Notes: a model not told the origin generated them from the letters alone. A stretch of 64,000 nucleotides of DNA from Pseudomonas putida S13.1.2 (GCF_000498395.2 NZ_CP010979.1:1054001-1118000); one strand, 5' to 3'; numbered from the stretch's first letter, positions 34,828-44,482 are shown. Program-made: numbers and translations.

Positions 34828-35988
34828 ATGAATTTCCAACTGACCCAAGAACAAGAAATGTTGGTGGAAGCGGTACGCAGCTTTGTTGCCAAAGAGTTGC
34901 TGCCCCATGAGGAAGCGGTGGACCGCGCCGATGCCGTGTCGCCAGAGCTGGCCGCGCACATCCGTGGCAAGGCCATCGCCGCCGGGTTCTATGCCTTCAA
35001 CATGCCTGAGGAAGTCGGCGGCGGTGGCCTGGACTACCTGTCCCAGGCGCTGATCGAACGTGAGCTGTCCAAGGTGTCCTGGGCGCTGCATGTGTTTGTC
35101 GCACGCCCGTCGAAAATACTCATGGCCTGCAAGGACGAGCAGATCAACGACTACCTGCTGCCTTGCGTGCAGGGCGAGAAAACCGACTGCTTCGCCCTCA
35201 CCGAACCGGGTGCCGGTTCCGATGCCAACGCCATCAAGACCCGCGCCGTGCGCCAGGGCGATGACTTTGTCATCAACGGTAGCAAGCACTTCATCAGCCA
35301 CGCCGGCCACGCCGATTTCGCCATTGTCTTCGCCGTCACCGACACCTACGAGCACAACGGGCGCAAGCGCAACGCGGTCACGGCGCTGCTGGTCGACCGC
35401 GGCACACCGGGCATGACCATCCGCCGCGGCCCCAAGTGCGTGAGCAACCGTGGCTATCACACCTACGAGCTGTTCTTCGACGACTGCCGGGTGCCGGCCA
35501 GCAAGGTGCTGGGTGAAGTCGGCAAGGGCTGGGAAGTGGCCAACGCCTGGCTTACCGCCGGCCGGGTGATGGTTGCGGCCAACTGCGTGGGCCAGGCCCA
35601 GCGGGCCCTCGACCTGTCGCTGCAGTGGGCCGCCGACCGCAAGCAGTTCGGCCAGGCCATCGGCAGCTACCAGGGCGTGTCGTTCAAGCTGGCCGACATG
35701 GCCACGCAGATCCGCGCCGCCGAAATGCTCACCCTGCACACTGCCTGGAAGATGGATCAGGGCAGCATGACCGACGGTGAAGCCGGCATGGCCAAGCTGT
35801 TTGCCAGCGAAGTGCTGGGCAAGGTGGCCGACGAAGCCGTACAGATCTTCGGTGGCATGGGCCTGATGGACGAAGGGCCGGTCGAGCGCATCTGGCGCAA
35901 CGCGCGTATCGAACGGATCTGGGAGGGCACCTCGGAAATCCAGCGGCACATCATCGCCCGCGAACTGCTGCGCCCGCTGCTGCGCTGA
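34828..35988 (+). CDS. Acyl-CoA dehydrogenase
   Basis: 386 residues, normal for the family. Seen are CFALTEPGAGSDANAIKT (FAD contact), QFGQAIGSYQGVSFKLADMA and the C-terminal MDEGPVERIWRNARIERIWEGTSEIQ, whose DEGPVER supplies the catalytic Glu in the position used by medium- and short-chain enzymes. It would introduce a 2,3-double bond in an acyl-CoA, passing electrons to ETF. It is encoded between a crotonase and an ADP-forming acyl-CoA ligase, next to genes making 4-guanidinobutyraldehyde, so 4-guanidinobutyryl-CoA or a related amino-acyl-CoA is a candidate substrate. Confidence 0.93.
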   Translation: MNFQLTQEQEMLVEAVRSFVAKELLPHEEAVDRADAVSPELAAHIRGKAIAAGFYAFNMPEEVGGGGLDYLSQALIERELSKVSWALHVFVARPSKILMACKDEQINDYLLPCVQGEKTDCFALTEPGAGSDANAIKTRAVRQGDDFVINGSKHFISHAGHADFAIVFAVTDTYEHNGRKRNAVTALLVDRGTPGMTIRRGPKCVSNRGYHTYELFFDDCRVPASKVLGEVGKGWEVANAWLTAGRVMVAANCVGQAQRALDLSLQWAADRKQFGQAIGSYQGVSFKLADMATQIRAAEMLTLHTAWKMDQGSMTDGEAGMAKLFASEVLGKVADEAVQIFGGMGLMDEGPVERIWRNARIERIWEGTSEIQRHIIARELLRPLLR

Positions 35989-36005
35989 GCGCCAGGAGAA
36001 CACCC

Positions 36006-38123
36006 ATGTCGCAATCGATTCGTGACAACCTCAAGCGCCTGCTGGCGCCCCGGCACCTGGCCTTCGTTGGTGGGCGCAGCATGGCGCGGGCGCTCAAGCG
36101 CTGCGCCGAAGGTGGCTTTGGCGGCGAGCTGTGGCTGGTCAACCCGCAGCATGAAAGCCTGGAGGGCATCCCCTGTGTGGCGTGTGTGGCCGACTTGCCG
36201 TATGCCCCGGACGCGGTGTTCATTGCCACCAACCGTGAGCTGACGTTGCAGTGCGTTACCGAGCTGGCCGCGCGTGGCGCCGGGGGTGCCATCTGCTATG
36301 CCTCCGGCTTTGCCGAAAGCGGCGAAGAGGGCCGCCAGTTGCAGCAGCGCCTGCTGGCTGCGGCCGGCAACATGGCCCTGCTCGGCCCCAACTGCTATGG
36401 CCTGCTTGACTACCTGCACGGTGCCGCCCTGTGGCCGGTGGCCCATGGCGGCCAGCAGGTGGAGAAGGGCGTGGCGATCCTCACCCAGAGCGGCAACTTT
36501 GCCTACAACCTGTCCATGAGCGACCGCTCGCTGCCGGTGGCCTACATGGCCTCGGTCGGCAACCAGGCGCAATTGGGCGTGGCCGAGCTGATGGACGTCT
36601 TGCTCGACGACCCACGGGTAACGGCCATCGGGCTGCACCTGGAAGGCTTGAAGAACGTACCGGGCTTTGCACGCGCCGCCTACAAGGCATTGCAACAGGG
36701 CACGCCAATCATTGCCCTGAAGACTGGCGTGTCGCAGATCGGCGCTGAACTGGCGCTCAGCCACACCAGCTCGTTGTCCGGCTCCGATGCCTTGTACGAC
36801 AGCCTCTTCCAGCGCCTGGGCGTGATCCGCGTCAGCGGCCCGGTGAGCTTTGTCGAAACCCTCAAGGCCGCCGCTTGCGGGCGCTTGCCGGCAGATGGCG
36901 AACTGATCGCGCTGGCCTGCTCAGGCGGCGATGCTGGCCTGATCGCCGATTATGCCGAACGCAACCAGTTGAGTCTGCCGCAACTGGGACAAGAGCAGGT
37001 GGGGCAGTTGGCCGAAGTGCTGCCGGCCTATGCCAACCTGGTCAACCCGCTGGATTTCACCACTGCCATCTGGGGCGATGAAGCGGCCCTGCAACGCATG
37101 CTCGACAGCACCCTGAGCGGGGCCGCTGATGCCGCCATGCTGGTGCTGGACTACCCGGCGGCATTCACTGGCGAGCGCAAGGAGTGCGACCTGCTGCTGG
37201 CGTTGTACTGCGACGCGCTGGAGCGTCACGGCAAGATCGGTTTTGTCACCTCCGCCTTCCCGGAGCTGCTGCCCGCCAGTGCGCGTGAGCGCCTGCATGC
37301 CCGGGGCATCGCTGCGCTGCAGGGCGTGGAAGACGGCCTGGCGGCCTGGGGCCGTATTGTCGCCTACCAGCGCAACCGCCGGCGGTTGCTGGAGCAAGGC
37401 GAGGCCGCACGGGTGCCGCTGTGCCCGCAAGCCCTCACGGGCGAAAGCCGGTTGCTGGACGAATGGCAAGCCAAGCACGCCCTGCGCGCCTTCGGTTTGC
37501 CGGTGCCAGCGGGCGTGCTGAGTACGCCCGAGCGCGCTGTGGCAGACGCCGCCCACGTGGGTTACCCGCTGGTACTGAAGGCGGTCAGCACACAGCTGCC
37601 GCACAAGACCGAAGCCGGTGCGGTGGCGCTGAACCTGCGTGATGCCGCCGCCCTGGAAGCCGCACTGGTGCAGATGCGCCAGCGCATCGCTGCCTACGCC
37701 CCGCACGTCGCGTTCGACCAGATACTGCTCGAACCCATGGCCGAGCCGCCGCTGGCCGAGCTGATAGTGGGCATCAAACGTGAACACGACTTTGCCCTGG
37801 CCTTGGTGATCGGCGCCGGTGGGGTGCTGGTCGAACTGCTCAAGGACAGTGTCAGCCTGTTGCTGCCCACCACCGACAGTGCTATCCGCGCCGCGTTGCT
37901 GAACCTGCGCAGCGCCAGCCTGCTGCAAGGCTTCCGTGGCCGCCCGGCCGCCGACCTCGACGCCTTGGTCGCAGCCATCCGTGCGGTGGCCGACTACGCC
38001 TGCGAAAACGCCGGGCAGCTGCTGGAGCTGGATGTGAACCCATTGATGGTCGGTGCCCACGGCACCACCGCGGTCGACGCGCTGATCCGCCTCGGCCAGG
38101 CGCAAGGAGAACGACATGAATGA
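36006..38123 (+). CDS. ADP-forming acyl-CoA synthetase (fused alpha/beta subunits)
   Basis: 705 residues. The N-terminal part (1 to about 450) has the CoA-binding Rossmann (LAFVGGRSMARALKRCAEGGFGGE) and succinyl-CoA-synthetase-like ligase domains with ALSHTSSLSGSD; the C-terminal ATP-grasp domain (about 475-705) starts AFGLPVPAGVL and has LKAVSTQLPHKTEAGAV. Such fused acetate-CoA-ligase-like enzymes activate diverse carboxylic acids. It overlaps the downstream decarboxylase gene by 8 bases and follows the dehydrogenase by 17. Acid activation for the operon is the obvious role; the substrate is unknown. Confidence 0.88.
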   Translation: MSQSIRDNLKRLLAPRHLAFVGGRSMARALKRCAEGGFGGELWLVNPQHESLEGIPCVACVADLPYAPDAVFIATNRELTLQCVTELAARGAGGAICYASGFAESGEEGRQLQQRLLAAAGNMALLGPNCYGLLDYLHGAALWPVAHGGQQVEKGVAILTQSGNFAYNLSMSDRSLPVAYMASVGNQAQLGVAELMDVLLDDPRVTAIGLHLEGLKNVPGFARAAYKALQQGTPIIALKTGVSQIGAELALSHTSSLSGSDALYDSLFQRLGVIRVSGPVSFVETLKAAACGRLPADGELIALACSGGDAGLIADYAERNQLSLPQLGQEQVGQLAEVLPAYANLVNPLDFTTAIWGDEAALQRMLDSTLSGAADAAMLVLDYPAAFTGERKECDLLLALYCDALERHGKIGFVTSAFPELLPASARERLHARGIAALQGVEDGLAAWGRIVAYQRNRRRLLEQGEAARVPLCPQALTGESRLLDEWQAKHALRAFGLPVPAGVLSTPERAVADAAHVGYPLVLKAVSTQLPHKTEAGAVALNLRDAAALEAALVQMRQRIAAYAPHVAFDQILLEPMAEPPLAELIVGIKREHDFALALVIGAGGVLVELLKDSVSLLLPTTDSAIRAALLNLRSASLLQGFRGRPAADLDALVAAIRAVADYACENAGQLLELDVNPLMVGAHGTTAVDALIRLGQAQGERHE

Positions 38124-39723
38124 CCTTACCCTGACTGCCGGCCAGGCGCTGGTGCGCCTGTTGGCCAACTACGGCGTGCAGACTGTGTTCGGCATCCCCG
38201 GGGTGCATACCCTGGAGCTGTACCGCGGCCTGCCGGGGAGCGGTATCCGCCATGTGCTGACCCGCCACGAGCAGGGCGCCGGCTTCATGGCTGACGGCTA
38301 TGCGCGGGTGAGCGGCAAGCCGGGGGTGTGCTTTGTCATCACCGGCCCGGGGGTGACCAACGCTGCCACCGCCATCGGCCAGGCCTATGCCGATTCCATC
38401 CCGATGCTGGTGATTTCCAGCGTCAACCATACCGCCAGCCTGGGCAAAGGCTGGGGCTGCCTGCACGAAACCCAGGACCAGCGCGCCATGACTGCGCCGA
38501 TCACCGCCTTCTCGGCTGTGGCGTTGCGCGGCGATGACCTGCCCGAGCTGATCGCCCGCGCCTGGGCTGTGTTCGACAGCGAACGGCCGCGCCCGGTGCA
38601 CATTTCGGTGCCGCTGGACGTGCTGGCCGCACCCGTCAGCCGTGACTGGAGCGATGAGGTGGCACGCCGCCCCGAGCGTGGCCAGCCGTGCCGCGAAACC
38701 CTCGACCAGGCTGCCCTGAAGCTGGCAGCGGCCAAGCGGCCGATGATCATCGCCGGTGGTGGTGCGCTGCACGCGGCCGAGCAACTGGCGCAGTTGAGCA
38801 CCCGGCTGGCGGCACCGGTGTTCACCAGCGTGGCAGGCAAGGGCCTGCTGGCGCCGCAAGCGCCATTGAATGCGGGTTCCAGCCTGTGCGTGGAGCCTGG
38901 CTGGCAGTTGATCAGCCAGGCCGATGTGGTGCTGGCCGTGGGCACCGAAATGGCCGACACCGACTTCTGGCGCGAGCGCCTGCCGATCACCGGCGAGCTG
39001 CTGCGCGTGGACATCGACCCGCGCAAGTTCAACGACTTCTACCCCTGTGCCATTGCCTTGCAGGGTGATGCCCGGCAAACCCTGGCCGGCTTGCTCGAGC
39101 ACCTGCCAGCACTCGACCGAGACCCGGCGCAGGCCAGCGAAGCCGTGAGCAACCTGCGCCAGGCCATTCGTAATGGGCATGCACCGTTGCAGGCCACCCA
39201 TCAGGCGATTCTGGACCGCATTGCCGCCGTGCTGCCCGACGATGCGTTCATCAGCAGCGACATGACCCAACTGGCCTACACCGGCAACTATGCCTTCGCC
39301 AGCCGGGCGCCGCGCAGCTGGCTGCATCCTACCGGCTACGGCACACTCGGCTACGGCCTGCCGGCCGGTATCGGCGGCATGCTTGCCACCGACCATCGCC
39401 CAGGCCTGGTGCTGGTAGGCGACGGCGGTTTTCTTTATACCGCCCAGGAGCTGGCCACGGCTGTAGAGGAACTGGACCGGCCGTTGGTGGTGCTGCTGTG
39501 GAACAACGACGCCCTCGGGCAGATCCGCGACGACATGCTCGGCCTGAACATCGAGCCGGTCGGCGTGCTGCCGCGTAACCCGGACTTCATCGGCCTGGCC
39601 CGTGCCTTTGGTTGCGCGGTGCGCCAGCCGCGTGACCTGGACGCGCTGCAGGCCGACCTGGCCAGCGGTTTCGCCACACCCGGCGTGACCTTCATCGAAC
39701 TCAAACACACCTGCGTCTGTTAA
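38116..39723 (+). CDS. aruI: 2-ketoarginine (5-guanidino-2-oxopentanoate) decarboxylase, ThDP-dependent
   Basis: 535 residues, acetolactate-synthase fold. The N-terminal VFGIPGVHTLELYRGL is followed by the ThDP-activating Glu in RHEQGAGFMADGYAR, and the C-terminal diphosphate motif runs from VGDGGFLYTAQEL to LLWNND. The sequence resembles AruI of P. aeruginosa, which decarboxylates 2-ketoarginine to 4-guanidinobutyraldehyde in the arginine transaminase pathway. Supporting context is the AruH-like transaminase and aldehyde dehydrogenase genes just downstream. AAGGAG is inside the end of the ligase gene, so translation is coupled. A branched or aromatic 2-oxo acid cannot be excluded as substrate. 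Confidence 0.85.
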   Translation: MNDLTLTAGQALVRLLANYGVQTVFGIPGVHTLELYRGLPGSGIRHVLTRHEQGAGFMADGYARVSGKPGVCFVITGPGVTNAATAIGQAYADSIPMLVISSVNHTASLGKGWGCLHETQDQRAMTAPITAFSAVALRGDDLPELIARAWAVFDSERPRPVHISVPLDVLAAPVSRDWSDEVARRPERGQPCRETLDQAALKLAAAKRPMIIAGGGALHAAEQLAQLSTRLAAPVFTSVAGKGLLAPQAPLNAGSSLCVEPGWQLISQADVVLAVGTEMADTDFWRERLPITGELLRVDIDPRKFNDFYPCAIALQGDARQTLAGLLEHLPALDRDPAQASEAVSNLRQAIRNGHAPLQATHQAILDRIAAVLPDDAFISSDMTQLAYTGNYAFASRAPRSWLHPTGYGTLGYGLPAGIGGMLATDHRPGLVLVGDGGFLYTAQELATAVEELDRPLVVLLWNNDALGQIRDDMLGLNIEPVGVLPRNPDFIGLARAFGCAVRQPRDLDALQADLASGFATPGVTFIELKHTCVC

Positions 39724-39738
39724 GGCGCGCACAACCAA

Positions 39739-39746
39739 AAGAACAA
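39739..39746 (+). promoter_or_regulatory. CA motif at the racemase RBS
   Basis: AAGAACAA followed by GAGAAA lies 12 bases before the racemase ATG, overlapping the weak Shine-Dalgarno, and matches AAnAAnAA for Hfq/Crc. Confidence 0.4.
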
Positions 39747-39757
39747 GAGAAACCTAC

Positions 39758-40987
39758 ATGCCATTTCGCCGTACACTTCTGGCCGCATCCCTGGCCCTGC
39801 TGATTACCGGCCAGGCCCCCCTGTATGCCGCACCACCGCTCTCGATGGACAACGGCACCAACGCCCTGACCGTGCAAAACAGCAACGCCTGGGTCGAAGT
39901 CAGCGCCAGCGCCCTGCAACATAACATCCGCACCCTGCAGGCCGAGCTGGCCGGCAAGTCCAAGTTGTGCGCCGTGCTCAAGGCCGATGCCTATGGCCAC
40001 GGTATCGGCCTGGTAATGCCATCGATCATCGCCCAGGGCGTGCCCTGCGTGGCGGTGGCCAGCAACGAGGAGGCCCGCGTGGTCCGCGCCAGTGGCTTCA
40101 CCGGGCAACTGGTGCGGGTACGCCTGGCCAGCCTCAGCGAGCTGGAAGATGCCTTGCAGTACGACATGGAAGAGCTGGTGGGTAGCGCAGAATTTGCCCG
40201 CCAGGCCGATGCCATCGCCGCGCGCCACGGCAAGACCCTGCGCATACATATGGCGCTCAACTCCAGCGGCATGAGCCGCAACGGGGTGGAGATGGCCACC
40301 TGGTCCGGCCGTGGCGAAGCGCTGCAGATCACCGACCAGAAACACCTCAAGCTGGTCGCGCTGATGACCCACTTCGCCGTGGAAGACAAGGACGATGTGC
40401 GCAAGGGCCTGGCGGCCTTCAACGAGCAGACCGACTGGTTGATCAAGCACGCGAAGCTCGACCGCAGCAAGCTCACCCTGCACGCCGCCAACTCGTTCGC
40501 TACGCTGGAGGTGCCGGAGGCGCGCCTGGACATGGTACGCACCGGTGGCGCGCTGTTCGGTGACACCGTGCCGGCGCGCACCGAGTACCAACGCGCCATG
40601 CAGTTCAAGTCGCACGTGGCGGCGGTGCACAGTTACCCGGCCGGCAACACCGTCGGCTACGACCGCACCTTCACCCTGGCCCGTGATTCGCGCCTGGCCA
40701 ACATCACCGTCGGCTATTCCGATGGCTATCGCCGGGTGTTCACCAACAAGGGCTATGTGCTGATCAACGGCCACCGCATACCGGTGGTGGGCAAGGTGTC
40801 GATGAACACGCTGATGGTCGATGTCACCGACTTCCCGGACGTGAAGGGTGGCAACGAAGTGGTGCTGTTCGGCAAGCAGGCCGGGGGCGAAATCACCCAG
40901 GCCGAGATGGAAGAAATCAACGGCGCGCTGCTGGCCGACCTGTACACCGTGTGGGGCAGTTCCAACCCGAAGATCCTCGTCGACTGA
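39758..40987 (+). CDS. alr: Periplasmic broad-specificity amino acid racemase
   Basis: 409 residues, as in the characterised P. putida broad-spectrum racemase. A signal peptide of about 24 residues (cleavage near PLYA/AP) directs it to the periplasm. The PLP Lys is K75 in LCAVLKADAYGHG. The barrel continues with MALNSSGMSRNGVEM, and the C-terminal domain has TVGYDRTFTLARDSRLANI with the second catalytic Tyr. The known enzyme racemises Lys, Arg and several other amino acids but not aromatic or acidic ones. The gene lies between aruI and aruH, so L/D-Arg or Lys interconversion is the likely role. Confidence 0.93.
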   Translation: MPFRRTLLAASLALLITGQAPLYAAPPLSMDNGTNALTVQNSNAWVEVSASALQHNIRTLQAELAGKSKLCAVLKADAYGHGIGLVMPSIIAQGVPCVAVASNEEARVVRASGFTGQLVRVRLASLSELEDALQYDMEELVGSAEFARQADAIAARHGKTLRIHMALNSSGMSRNGVEMATWSGRGEALQITDQKHLKLVALMTHFAVEDKDDVRKGLAAFNEQTDWLIKHAKLDRSKLTLHAANSFATLEVPEARLDMVRTGGALFGDTVPARTEYQRAMQFKSHVAAVHSYPAGNTVGYDRTFTLARDSRLANITVGYSDGYRRVFTNKGYVLINGHRIPVVGKVSMNTLMVDVTDFPDVKGGNEVVLFGKQAGGEITQAEMEEINGALLADLYTVWGSSNPKILVD

Positions 40988-41011
40988 AACCGCCAAAGAA
41001 GGGAGATTGCC

Positions 41012-42202
41012 ATGCGCTACGCCAAGCTTACCCAACGCATCGCCGGCGACGGGGCCGCAGCCTGGGACATCCACTACCGCGCCCTGGCGCTGCAGGCCGA
41101 GGGCAAGGACATCCTGCTGTTGTCGGTGGGTGACCCAGACTTTGACACCCCTGCGCCGATTGTCGAAGCGGCCATCGACAGCCTACGGGCCGGCCATACC
41201 CATTACGCCGATGTACGCGGCAAGTTGGCCCTGCGCCAGGCCATCGCCAGGCGCCACCAGCAGCGTAGCGGCCAGGCCGTCGACGCCGACCAGGTGACGG
41301 TGCTGGCGGGGGCCCAGTGCGCGCTGTACTGCGTGGCCCAGTGCGTACTGGACCCGGGCGACGAGGTGCTTGTCGCCGAACCGATGTATGTGACCTATGA
41401 GGCGGTGTTCGGTGCCTGTGGTGCCAAGGTGGTGCCGGTGCCGGTCAAGCCGGAAAACGGCTTTCGGGTATGCCCGCAGGACGTGGCCGAGCGCATCACC
41501 CCGCGCACCCGCGCGCTGGCCTTGAACAGCCCGCACAACCCGTCGGGGGCAAGCCTGCCCCGTGCTACCTGGGAAGCACTGGCCGAACTGTGCATCGCCC
41601 ACGACCTGTGGCTGATCTCCGACGAGGTGTACAGCGAGCTGTTGTACGAGGGCGAGCATGTCAGCCCTGCCAGCCTGCCGGGCATGGCCGAACGCACCGC
41701 CACCCTCAACAGCCTGTCGAAGTCCCATGCCATGACGGGCTGGCGGATGGGCTGGGTGGTCGGTTCGGCCGAGCTGGCCGCCCACCTGGAAAACCTTGCC
41801 CTGTGCATGCTGTATGGCTCGCCCGACTTCATCCAGGACGCCGCCGTGGTGGCGCTGGAGCAGCAGTTGCCCGAGTTGGTCGCCATGCGCGAGGCCTACC
41901 GCCAGCGCCGTGACCTGGTGTGCGAACAGCTGGCCGGCTGCCCGGGCCTGAGGGCGCTGAAGCCCGATGGTGGCATGTTCGTGATGGTTGATATCCGTGA
42001 GACCGGCGTAAGTGCCCAGGCCTTTGCCGACCACCTGCTGGACCGCCAGGGCGTGTCGGTGCTCGCCGGCGAAGCGTTCGGCCCCAGCGCTGCCGGGCAT
42101 ATCCGCCTGGGCCTGGTGCTGGGCAATGCGGCGCTGGTCGATGCCTGCCACCGCATCGCCCGCTGCGCCGACGAACTGAAACGGGAGTACGGCCATGCGT
42201 GA
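41012..42202 (+). CDS. aruH: L-arginine:pyruvate transaminase AruH
   Basis: 396 residues, fold-type I class I aminotransferase. It shows SVGDPDFDTP at the N-terminus, NSPHNPSGA, the SDEVYSELLYEG segment, and the PLP Lys in SLSKSHAMTGWRMGW. The sequence and its neighbours match AruH of the arginine transaminase pathway (L-Arg + pyruvate to 2-ketoarginine + L-Ala). GGGAG precedes the ATG and the stop overlaps the aldehyde dehydrogenase gene by 8 bases. D-Arg made outside the cell would have to be re-racemised or oxidised to enter here. Confidence 0.88.
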   Translation: MRYAKLTQRIAGDGAAAWDIHYRALALQAEGKDILLLSVGDPDFDTPAPIVEAAIDSLRAGHTHYADVRGKLALRQAIARRHQQRSGQAVDADQVTVLAGAQCALYCVAQCVLDPGDEVLVAEPMYVTYEAVFGACGAKVVPVPVKPENGFRVCPQDVAERITPRTRALALNSPHNPSGASLPRATWEALAELCIAHDLWLISDEVYSELLYEGEHVSPASLPGMAERTATLNSLSKSHAMTGWRMGWVVGSAELAAHLENLALCMLYGSPDFIQDAAVVALEQQLPELVAMREAYRQRRDLVCEQLAGCPGLRALKPDGGMFVMVDIRETGVSAQAFADHLLDRQGVSVLAGEAFGPSAAGHIRLGLVLGNAALVDACHRIARCADELKREYGHA

Positions 42203-43607
42203 GTATGCGCGGTTGTACATCGATGGCGCCTGGCAGGTGCCGAGCGGGCAGGGCATGGCTGAGGTGATCGACCCGGCCACCGAGCAGGCCATTGGCCGGG
42301 TACCACTGGGTGCCGAGGCCGATGTCGAGCGGGCGGTGATGGCGGCGCGGCGGGCCTTTGATGGCTGGTCGCGCACGCCGTCCAGCGTGCGTGCAAGGTA
42401 CATTCGGGCTTTGGTCGCACAGCTGCAAAGCCGCGGGGCGGAAATGGCGTCGGCCATTACCGATGAGCTGGGCATGCCGGTGCAGTGGTGCCAGGCGGTG
42501 CAGGTCGAAGGCCCGATTGCCGGGCTGGAACAGTATGCCGAACTGGCCGGGCTGATGGATGAGGTGCGCGAAGTCGGCAACTCGCTGGTGTACCGCGAGG
42601 CTGTTGGCGTGTGCGCATTCATCAACCCGTGGAACTACCCGCTGCACCAGATGATCGGCAAGCTGGCGCCGGCCCTGGCTGCCGGGTGCACGGTGGTGGT
42701 CAAGCCCAGCCAGGAAACGCCGCTGCACGCATTTGTGCTGGCCGAAATGATTGACGCCATCGGCCTGCCGGCAGGGGTGTTCAACCTGGTCAGCGGCCCA
42801 GGTGCCAAGGTCGGTGAAGCCCTGGCCCGGCACCCGCAGGTGGACATGGTGTCGTTCACCGGCTCCACCGGTGCCGGGGTGCGGGTGGCACAAGCGGCCG
42901 CGCCGACGGTGAAGCGGGTGTGCCTGGAGCTGGGTGGCAAATCGCCGTTGCTGATTACCGCCGACGCCGACCTGCACGCTGCGGTGCGCCACGGCGTGCA
43001 GGACGTGATGATCAACTCGGGGCAGACCTGTACGGCACTCACCCGCATGCTGCTGCCGGCCAGCCGCTACGCCGAGGCGCTGGAAATTGCCGAGGCCGAA
43101 ACCCGCGCACTGGTCATGGGCGACCCGCGTGACCCGGCCAGTTTCCTCGGGCCGATGTGTTCGGCAGGCCAGCGGCGCACGGTGCTCGACTACATTCGCC
43201 TGGGGCAGGAGGAGGGCGCGCGCTTGTTGTGCGGTGGTGATAGCGGCGGCTTCAAGCGCGGGTTCTACGTGGCGCCCACGTTGTTCGCCGACGTCGACAA
43301 CCGCATGCGCATTGCCCAGGAAGAAATCTTCGGCCCGGTGCTGTGCCTCATTCCATACGCCGACGAGGCCCAGGCGCTGGCGTTGGCCAATGACTCGCCG
43401 TTCGGCCTGTCCAGCGCAGTGTGGGCGGGCAGCCGCGAGCATGGCCTGGCGCTGGCGCGGCAGATACGGGCCGGGCAGTGCTTCATCAACGGGGGCGGGT
43501 TCAACTACCAGGCGCCGTTCGGTGGCTACAAGCAGTCGGGCAACGGCCGCGAGTGGGGCGAAGAGGGCCTGGCGGAGTTCGTCGAGGTGAAAGCCGTACA
43601 GTGCTGA
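42195..43607 (+). CDS. Aldehyde dehydrogenase (likely 4-guanidinobutyraldehyde dehydrogenase)
   Basis: 470 residues. NAD fold with INPWNYPLHQMIGKLAPALA and SFTGSTGAGVRV; general-base Glu in LELGGKSP; nucleophile Cys in SGQTCTALTRM; C-terminal EEIFGPVLCLIPY. Its position after aruI and aruH indicates oxidation of 4-guanidinobutyraldehyde to 4-guanidinobutyrate, a step done by KauB in P. aeruginosa, though aminobutyraldehydes could also be used. The start is preceded by GGGAG within aruH. Confidence 0.9.
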   Translation: MREYARLYIDGAWQVPSGQGMAEVIDPATEQAIGRVPLGAEADVERAVMAARRAFDGWSRTPSSVRARYIRALVAQLQSRGAEMASAITDELGMPVQWCQAVQVEGPIAGLEQYAELAGLMDEVREVGNSLVYREAVGVCAFINPWNYPLHQMIGKLAPALAAGCTVVVKPSQETPLHAFVLAEMIDAIGLPAGVFNLVSGPGAKVGEALARHPQVDMVSFTGSTGAGVRVAQAAAPTVKRVCLELGGKSPLLITADADLHAAVRHGVQDVMINSGQTCTALTRMLLPASRYAEALEIAEAETRALVMGDPRDPASFLGPMCSAGQRRTVLDYIRLGQEEGARLLCGGDSGGFKRGFYVAPTLFADVDNRMRIAQEEIFGPVLCLIPYADEAQALALANDSPFGLSSAVWAGSREHGLALARQIRAGQCFINGGGFNYQAPFGGYKQSGNGREWGEEGLAEFVEVKAVQC

Positions 43608-43650
43608 GCCACCGCTGCAAGACAACCTGTTTTGTGTAAGGAGAATGTTT

Positions 43651-44352
43651 GTGAATGTACTGATCGTCCACGCTCACCCCGAGCCGCAATCGTTCACCGC
43701 TGCCCTGCGGGACCAGGCCGTGGAAACCTTCCGCGCCCAAGGCCACCAGGTGCAGGTCAGCGACCTGTACGCCATGGGCTGGAACCCGGTGGCCAGTGCC
43801 GATGATTTCACCCAGCGGGAGAACCCCGAGTACCTGGTGTATGCCCTGGAGCAGCGCCAGGGGGTCAAGCGCGGCGCCATTGCCGAGGATATCCAGCAGG
43901 AGCTGGACAAGTTGTTGTGGGCCGACTTGCTGGTGCTGAACTTCCCGATCTTCTGGTTCTCGGCACCTGCCATGCTCAAGGGCTGGATCGACCGGGTGCT
44001 GGTGTCGGGGGTGTGCTATGGCGGCAAGCGTTTCTACGACCAGGGCGGGTTGGCGGGCAAGAAGGCGCTGGTGACCGTGACCTTGGGCGGGCGCGAGCAC
44101 ATGTTTGGTGAAGGGGCGATTCATGGCCCGCTGGAAGACATGCTGCGGCCGATACTGCGGGGCACGCTGGCTTATGTGGGGCTTGAGGTGCTGCCACCGT
44201 TTGTGGCCTGGCATGTGCCGTATATCAGCGATGACGCGCGCCAGGGCTTCTTGCAGCAGTACCGGCAACGCCTGGAGCAGCTTGCGGACGACCAGCCATT
44301 GGTGTTCCCCCGCCTGGCCCAGTTCGATGAGGCGCTTTACCCTCTATCTTGA
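43651..44352 (+). CDS. Flavodoxin-fold NAD(P)H dehydrogenase (quinone)
   Basis: 233 residues from a GTG at 43651 with AAGGAG seven bases upstream; the ATG at 43645 directly abuts the ribosome site. The N-terminal MNVLIVHAHPEPQSFTAAL and LLVLNFPIFWFSAPAMLKGW are hallmarks of the NQO1/MdaB/KefF group, which reduces quinones or other electrophiles with FAD or FMN. It ends the aruI-alr-aruH-aldehyde dehydrogenase run (gap about 43 bases). Its role there is unclear; protection against reactive products is possible. Confidence 0.88.
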   Translation: MNVLIVHAHPEPQSFTAALRDQAVETFRAQGHQVQVSDLYAMGWNPVASADDFTQRENPEYLVYALEQRQGVKRGAIAEDIQQELDKLLWADLLVLNFPIFWFSAPAMLKGWIDRVLVSGVCYGGKRFYDQGGLAGKKALVTVTLGGREHMFGEGAIHGPLEDMLRPILRGTLAYVGLEVLPPFVAWHVPYISDDARQGFLQQYRQRLEQLADDQPLVFPRLAQFDEALYPLS

Positions 44353-44368
44353 GTCGTGCGCAGCCCCC

Positions 44369-44482
44369 TGTAGGAGCGGCCTTGTGTCGCGATGGGCTGC
44401 GCCGCAGCCCCAGGATCTGCGCCCCAGTGCAAATTGTCGGGGCTGCTGTCGCAGCCCATCGCGACACAAGGCCGCTCCTACA
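44369..44482. repeat. Inverted REP pair (BIME-like)
   Basis: TGTAGGAGCGGCCTTGTGTC at 44369 and its complement GACACAAGGCCGCTCCTACA ending at 44482 enclose about 70 bases, each adjoining GGGCTGC...GCAGCCC hairpins. It follows the quinone reductase gene and probably ends the transcript. Confidence 0.9.
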
